A stretch of DNA of 8,392 nt from CAJCBL01 sp035298965 (GTDB lineage: Bacteria > Verrucomicrobiota > Verrucomicrobiia > Opitutales > Opitutaceae), in contig DATGXO010000146.1 in the NCBI GenBank assembly GCA_035298965.1, positions 1 to 8,392 on the forward strand. The letters are read 5' to 3'. Positions 7,001 to 8,392 of this stretch are shown one piece after another. How positions within the stretch are numbered: position 1 is the first letter of the stretch; the number at the start of each line of letters is the position of its first letter. The notes under the pieces were generated by a model. The model was not told the DNA's origin, ran no database searches, and worked only from the letters and a program-made list of their open reading frames with translations. Both the position numbers and the translations under genes were made by a program.

Positions 7001-8392
7001 CTCCCGCAGCGTGGCCAGTTCGGCCGCATGCACCGGATGCGCGGGGTTGATGCCGCCATACCGTTCGATCAGCCGGATCTGCTCCTCGCGGGTGAGCGGC
7101 TGTTGGCCGCCTTCCTCGCGGCCGCGGCGTTCGAGCTCCGCCTGGGCGCCGGCGATCTCGTCGGGATCCACGCCATCGGCCTCGGTCGCGGCGGCGAGCG
7201 GGCCGAGCTCCTCGTCGGGCAGGGCGCGCCAGTCGGCTACCTTGCCCTCGAGGTCGCGGCCGGTGTCGCGGATGCGCGCGCGCTCCAGGGCGGCGCGCTG
7301 CGCCTCGGCCCGGGCCTGCGCCGTGCGTTGCTGCTCCGCCTCGAGTGAGGCCCGCAGCTTCGCCTGCTCCTCGGCATCGCGCTGCACGGCCGCCGGGGCA
7401 TACTGCTGGCGTTGGGCGCCCGCGTACGCGTGGAAATCCCGCAGCGCGGCCACGCTCTCGCGCGGGCTGCTGCCGTGCAGCTTGAGCGCGATCGCGTCGA
7501 CGAGCTCCGCCGGTGCGCCGGCGAAAATTCTGTTCGCCTGGTCGCGCAGTTCTGCCAGCTCGAGTTGGCGGCTGCGGGCCTGCTTGCCGTCGGGCGTCAT
7601 CGTCTGCAGCTGCGCGAGGGTGCTTGCGAGACTCTGCATGCTGCGCCAGAAATCGTGCCGCTCGAGGTCGTTCTTGCCTTCGAGATCCTGCACGCGGGGC
7701 GCAAGCGCCTCGCCCACGAGGCTCTGCAGGTCACGCTGTTGGAGCGCTTGGCGCCGCGCCTGTTCGGCGGTCGCCGCGCGTTGGCGGTCCGCTTCTTCGG
7801 TGGCCGCGGCGATTTCCCGCTGGATCTCGTCGATCGCTGCAGGATCGCCGGCGGCTAGGCCGGCCGGCGTCTCCTTCATTTCCATGGCTCCTGGCAAAGG
7901 GACACCCGCGACCGGCTTCGTATTCCCCCCACTCTCAGCCCCATGAGGTGGTTGTTGAGTTCCGGTCGCGGGTGAATTCTGCGACTGCAGCGCCTGTGCC
8001 CAACGGGCCAGCCGCCGCTCGCGTGAAAGATTGGTCGCGGTCTCCTGTACGGCGCCGGGCACATCGGCCACCACCTCGGCGATGATGTCCTTCGGCGACA
8101 GATCCTCGCCGGCCGCCAGTTCGCCGGCCGCTTCGCCGGTGGCCGCACCGGCGGCCTGCGCCGCGGCTTCCTTCACGGTGGCTATCCCCACTTTCTTGAC
8201 GCCCTGCCCCATCGCGGCCTTCAGCCAGCGACCGGCGAAACCGGCGGTCAAAGCGTCGAGCACCGCGATCGGCACGCCTTTGCGCAGAGCGAGCGCGCTG
8301 GCCTGTCCGACTTTCTCCGGGTCCGCGAAAAACGCCTCGATTTGTTTCGGGTCGCGGAGGTCCACGCCCATGCTCTGCGCCACCTCCTGCAT
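1064..8392 (-). CDS. Giant modular phage polyvalent protein (LPD3-like, zincin, LPD38-like), N-terminus beyond the window
   Basis: This frame gives 2442 residues ending at TAG (1064-1066). Its first ATG is the last three bases of the window, so it very likely continues upstream. Domains by residue: 38-100, Gly/Ala-rich hydrophobic; 140-180, Pro/Gly/Ser linker; 185-225 and 335-375, Ala/Gln/Arg coiled coils; 662-750, LPD3-like; 815-985, zincin-like region with HESAH at 893-897; 1058-1182 and 1270-1325, charged coiled coils; 1465-1800, helical region with NYFPH at 1561-1565 and LFAPWNWVRFDFNNA at 1776-1790; 2010-2180, LPD38-like; and 2265-2442, a charged helical tail. Such proteins in tailed phages and prophages are thought to be packaged in the virion and delivered with the DNA, acting as internal/ejection proteins and effectors against host systems. 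That role is inferred from family resemblance. No frameshift or internal stop is present. The gene adjoins the attachment site, with only a repeat pair between its stop and the AT-rich core flank. Confidence 0.88.
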   Translation of the reverse strand: MQEVAQSMGVDLRDPKQIEAFFADPEKVGQASALALRKGVPIAVLDALTAGFAGRWLKAAMGQGVKKVGIATVKEAAAQAAGAATGEAAGELAAGEDLSPKDIIAEVVADVPGAVQETATNLSRERRLARWAQALQSQNSPATGTQQPPHGAESGGNTKPVAGVPLPGAMEMKETPAGLAAGDPAAIDEIQREIAAATEEADRQRAATAEQARRQALQQRDLQSLVGEALAPRVQDLEGKNDLERHDFWRSMQSLASTLAQLQTMTPDGKQARSRQLELAELRDQANRIFAGAPAELVDAIALKLHGSSPRESVAALRDFHAYAGAQRQQYAPAAVQRDAEEQAKLRASLEAEQQRTAQARAEAQRAALERARIRDTGRDLEGKVADWRALPDEELGPLAAATEADGVDPDEIAGAQAELERRGREEGGQQPLTREEQIRLIERYGGINPAHPVHAAELATLRESELGRNRKLWREDGNTLDTLAQQIRQDVQNGPQDEADVLAWIAELAAGRTPRLYERGEMARAEYARSLPPATRFSVQRPQQHPLAPDRTIPGFNQVDFFEGDRNTRSATPDELRAEDYEVPDIPEAMPTGQYSEDQVRGRARWAAAARRADPITAGITEEHLRSEVRPIEAPPGQWTADNRANALRLREALAPYRGQTFGGVEITRDGIKHLARLQANPSEFRVAALLPELLRTSVPIGKPEQTDVRGPVIQRRVAAAIVDGKTVPVRITTKQFAGRTTLHHLETTERHSGISRRRPAEQAEDRIESGVPTVTVADLLPDVKSQPDRTYTARFARNQNPAPAAEIEPAVRKRIAKLERRFRAMFPALFADIDVRIDNVQRTLQAEGENPPEGVQAVYLPRLHAERDLIVLSLDAALRNDGATGLARLLHESAHAYWRMLSDETRGTLRTLYDRDLAEQWSPLWRDGEIATEVSQQDILSGDELGLEEWFSELMAALNDEWAGRRYRYADTPGWVLDLAARLREILAGLWRRVADFKGLRDTARESFLIDDFRAFLTRGHSAARTAAAGAAFARNAERQATPRLAENQPAPEKPADPRERLDRAEDQVREIGRQLAALEQSQSPDAEEQGRKLTRQLAAAKRERAAAAKVLQAQKVEVDPVSIALAKIPGVRQMRERIIQLTAEIEQAQAEKRPAEALLEQRTAIHQELARIRRAAEDGVFPPPQMEMPLAFGDPNPSRNSDAKPLAAGEELSQHLRPIIIDDFSAYTGPQLGERLARLKELQSAIPGDDLGAGAKLGFLANLVRATREEMDVRRAALERQAEIDATEAKPAPETQAAREDEEFAREQERDAQETLAREAAAAIPDAPEETYPVREGVEQVGSEVSAATLAPRSAVAGWVEKVGELIRGFRSAVPELPTFRQAEKFATFREGLRLLQGLDEPVRREAEEAVADIVAPLQKLSTREARDKQARLQELHRQIAATKDEAGQQGRRAEIKRIEGELASDPWWIFQNVVLYGDLFTRSRLYRRDDGSPISLPGNLNPAEAEHLFKLWLTRAHQHPQKAAILEARDRHKAFVGRIADELKRRGFVFSEGSNTNYFPHVMLERWDGNLARVKIGTAQDFRAYLITPVGSTKPIETDYLKAMYYHAVQVLAHNRRADILRDYIAREDIKPQLIEEAKQARRRDPDAPPVTWQQIFHKQYADEYAIYAPDPDEIPLHPELVLDRDALAKRLGIVLGSGPLHEELRKAGLSNLPLQPGEIQEMLVAGSKELWVLPKPVAEALRGVSRRAKKTDNLLVKVLAGTQGLWKRFILFAPWNWVRFDFNNAVSDFEKVLVADPAMARGLIDAGRDVYRFVTGDESASDDVRLAFRLGVLDTLTAAEVNALRAQRPFEAFETTGEALKRATVNRLTSYFTSSRWNTMEWSKLREATLRFAKFRADLERIRNGSRPQYGGAYWRNVEALQRVGAPEGIREIDRLGRGMGRQGPGTGAVMSAQPYVLQWTEHGRRREEAFASKDGRAKRRVELESAQRKADEELGARKAAAISRATFGDYGELTPNGNSLRSLAIPFWAWTEVNFRYHANLFRNMRDMLTRGELTGGQAAGQIAKQAASLGARAGMGMVLRLALPYLAVTLWNASMFGDDEDDLSEEDRRRFHLLLGRDDNGKIRVVYLPTAFSDVLKWFSGNRAAALVGDVTAGRTDWQTAAGEFAGNIVPDFLNNTIGSAGPVWKIPYTLVSGKSTFPDVTDQRTIPSYDMRRVIIGQMTDQFTAEMLELAINRDYVASRDAGEWAQQAILQVRRRDPESWAFYAIKDKASRYEEKMTGRREARAAYDAPEAQVLRQFRRAIYQADVPTAVTMYQRLLEFGYTAERFESSVRSQDPLYGLSKAMRGDFLATLNDYEREQLRGAYRYYLRMQEMEGTGRRLFPRADASERTRARYQAAPRIDLLHAEIQKALATQNDEALVRAKVGRELRESARN
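1853..2365 (-). other. LPD38-like C-terminal domain of the giant protein
   Basis: Residues about 2010-2180 include LAIPFWAWTEVNFRYHANL, a hydrophobic segment (GMVLRLALPYLAVTLWNASM, 2083-2102), the acidic turn GDDEDDLSEEDRR, then HLLLGRDDNGKIRVVYLPT and FSDVLKWFSGN. The arrangement 'IPF-x-x-W-x-E-x-N, apolar helix, acidic loop, LGRD-x-x-GK, D-x-L-x-WF' matches my recollection of Large polyvalent-protein-associated domain 38, typically found near the C-terminus of giant phage proteins. The apolar helix could be membrane-interacting. Confidence 0.6.
2993..4000 (-). other. Helical region with NYFPH motif, function unknown
   Basis: Residues 1465-1800 contain ASDPWWIFQNVVLYGD, GSNTNYFPHVMLERW and FILFAPWNWVRFDFNNAVSD. 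The aromatic-rich blocks separated by charged helices resemble a conserved stretch that precedes LPD38 in other giant phage proteins, as far as I recall. I cannot assign a catalytic function. The motifs look too specific to be a mere spacer. Confidence 0.45.
4847..5221 (-). other. Central charged coiled-coil region of the giant protein
   Basis: Residues 1058-1182 are dominated by Ala, Glu, Arg, Gln and Leu with heptad-like spacing (RERLDRAEDQVREIGRQL; RERIIQLTAEIEQAQAEK), broken near 1119-1131 by VEVDPVSIALAKIP. It separates the zincin-like region from the C-terminal helical half and probably acts as a long spacer or oligomerisation segment. No enzymatic motif is visible. Confidence 0.55.
5438..5950 (-). 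other. Zincin-like metallopeptidase domain in the giant protein
   Basis: Residues about 815-985 contain LARLLHESAHAYWRML, with the HExxH zinc motif H893-E894-S895-A896-H897 (5702-5716) in a hydrophobic helix. About 55 residues later comes LEEWFSELMAAL (949-960), whose glutamates E951 or E955 are placed to be the third zinc ligand, as in gluzincin-type peptidases of phage polyvalent proteins. Before the motif, strands such as DIDVRID and DLIVLSL fit the edge-strand layout of the fold. Self-processing or cleavage of a host protein is possible; the substrate is unknown. Confidence 0.65.
6143..6409 (-). other. LPD3-like (BECR-fold nuclease-like) domain in the giant protein
   Basis: Residues about 662-750 begin TFGGVEITRDGIKHLARL, continue with ALLPELLRTSVPI, and end in a strand pair (TVPVRITTKQFAG, then TTLHHLETTE). 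This order (short strand, helix, LPELL-x-x-[AS]-V helix, then VDGK and V-R-[IL]-T-x-K-x-x-G strands) matches my memory of Large polyvalent-protein-associated domain 3, assigned to the Barnase-EndoU-ColicinE5/D-RelE fold. Candidate active-site residues are H745, H746 and the lysines of the strand region, but catalysis cannot be inferred from sequence alone. Confidence 0.6.
8093..8281 (-). other. Gly/Ala-rich hydrophobic segment of the giant protein
   Basis: Residues 38-100 run from KGVPIAVLDALTAGFAGRW through alternating Ala/Gly stretches (AAAQAAGAATGEAAGELAAG). The composition is amphipathic to hydrophobic and unlike the charged coiled coils that follow. Comparable segments precede the linker in other giant phage internal proteins, where membrane association during DNA entry is a plausible but unproven role. 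No signal peptide is visible, since the true N-terminus is outside the window. Confidence 0.45.

Noticed and set aside
1..8392. CRISPR array, insertion sequence or defence operon
   Set aside because: No regularly spaced repeats, no transposase motifs and no recognisable defence effector genes were seen; two genes fill almost the whole window.

Overview
The window is GC-rich phage-type DNA. Both genes lie on the minus strand and both run off the window. From right to left (the direction of transcription) they are: (1) one very long open frame, 1064-8392, coding for at least 2442 residues of a giant modular phage protein of the 'polyvalent'/internal-virion type; (2) a roughly 220-base non-coding stretch, 844-1063, carrying what looks like a phage attachment site; and (3) the first 281 codons of a tyrosine recombinase (integrase), 1-843, whose catalytic C-terminus lies beyond the left edge.

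The giant protein contains, in order: a Gly/Ala-rich hydrophobic segment, Ala/Gln/Arg coiled coils, a domain resembling LPD3 (a BECR-fold nuclease-like domain), a zincin-like HESAH metallopeptidase motif, more coiled coil, a conserved-looking helical region with an NYFPH motif, and a C-terminal region resembling LPD38. This order is typical of the giant proteins of tailed phages and prophages that are thought to travel in the virion and enter the cell with the DNA. The start at 8392 coincides with the window edge, so the real N-terminus is probably outside.

The intergenic stretch is the most informative part. On the minus strand it holds the 3' half of a tRNA-Gly with anticodon CCC (anticodon loop, T arm, acceptor 3' strand and CCA) but no 5' half. 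Phage genes lie on both sides of it, and near-identical paired GTGGCCA(C) repeats flank it (845-867 and 1038-1061). Integration at a tRNA would split these halves between attL and attR. Having both together points to an intact attP, so the DNA is probably an unintegrated or excised phage genome (or a junction between tandem elements), not one end of a simple prophage. The integrase has an N-terminal arm-binding-type domain, which fits the flanking repeats being arm sites. One repeat pair overlaps the integrase start codon, suggesting autoregulation.

The host is not identifiable with confidence. High GC and a tRNA-Gly(CCC) target are compatible with several phyla. No defence locus, CRISPR array, insertion sequence or complete RNA gene is visible.
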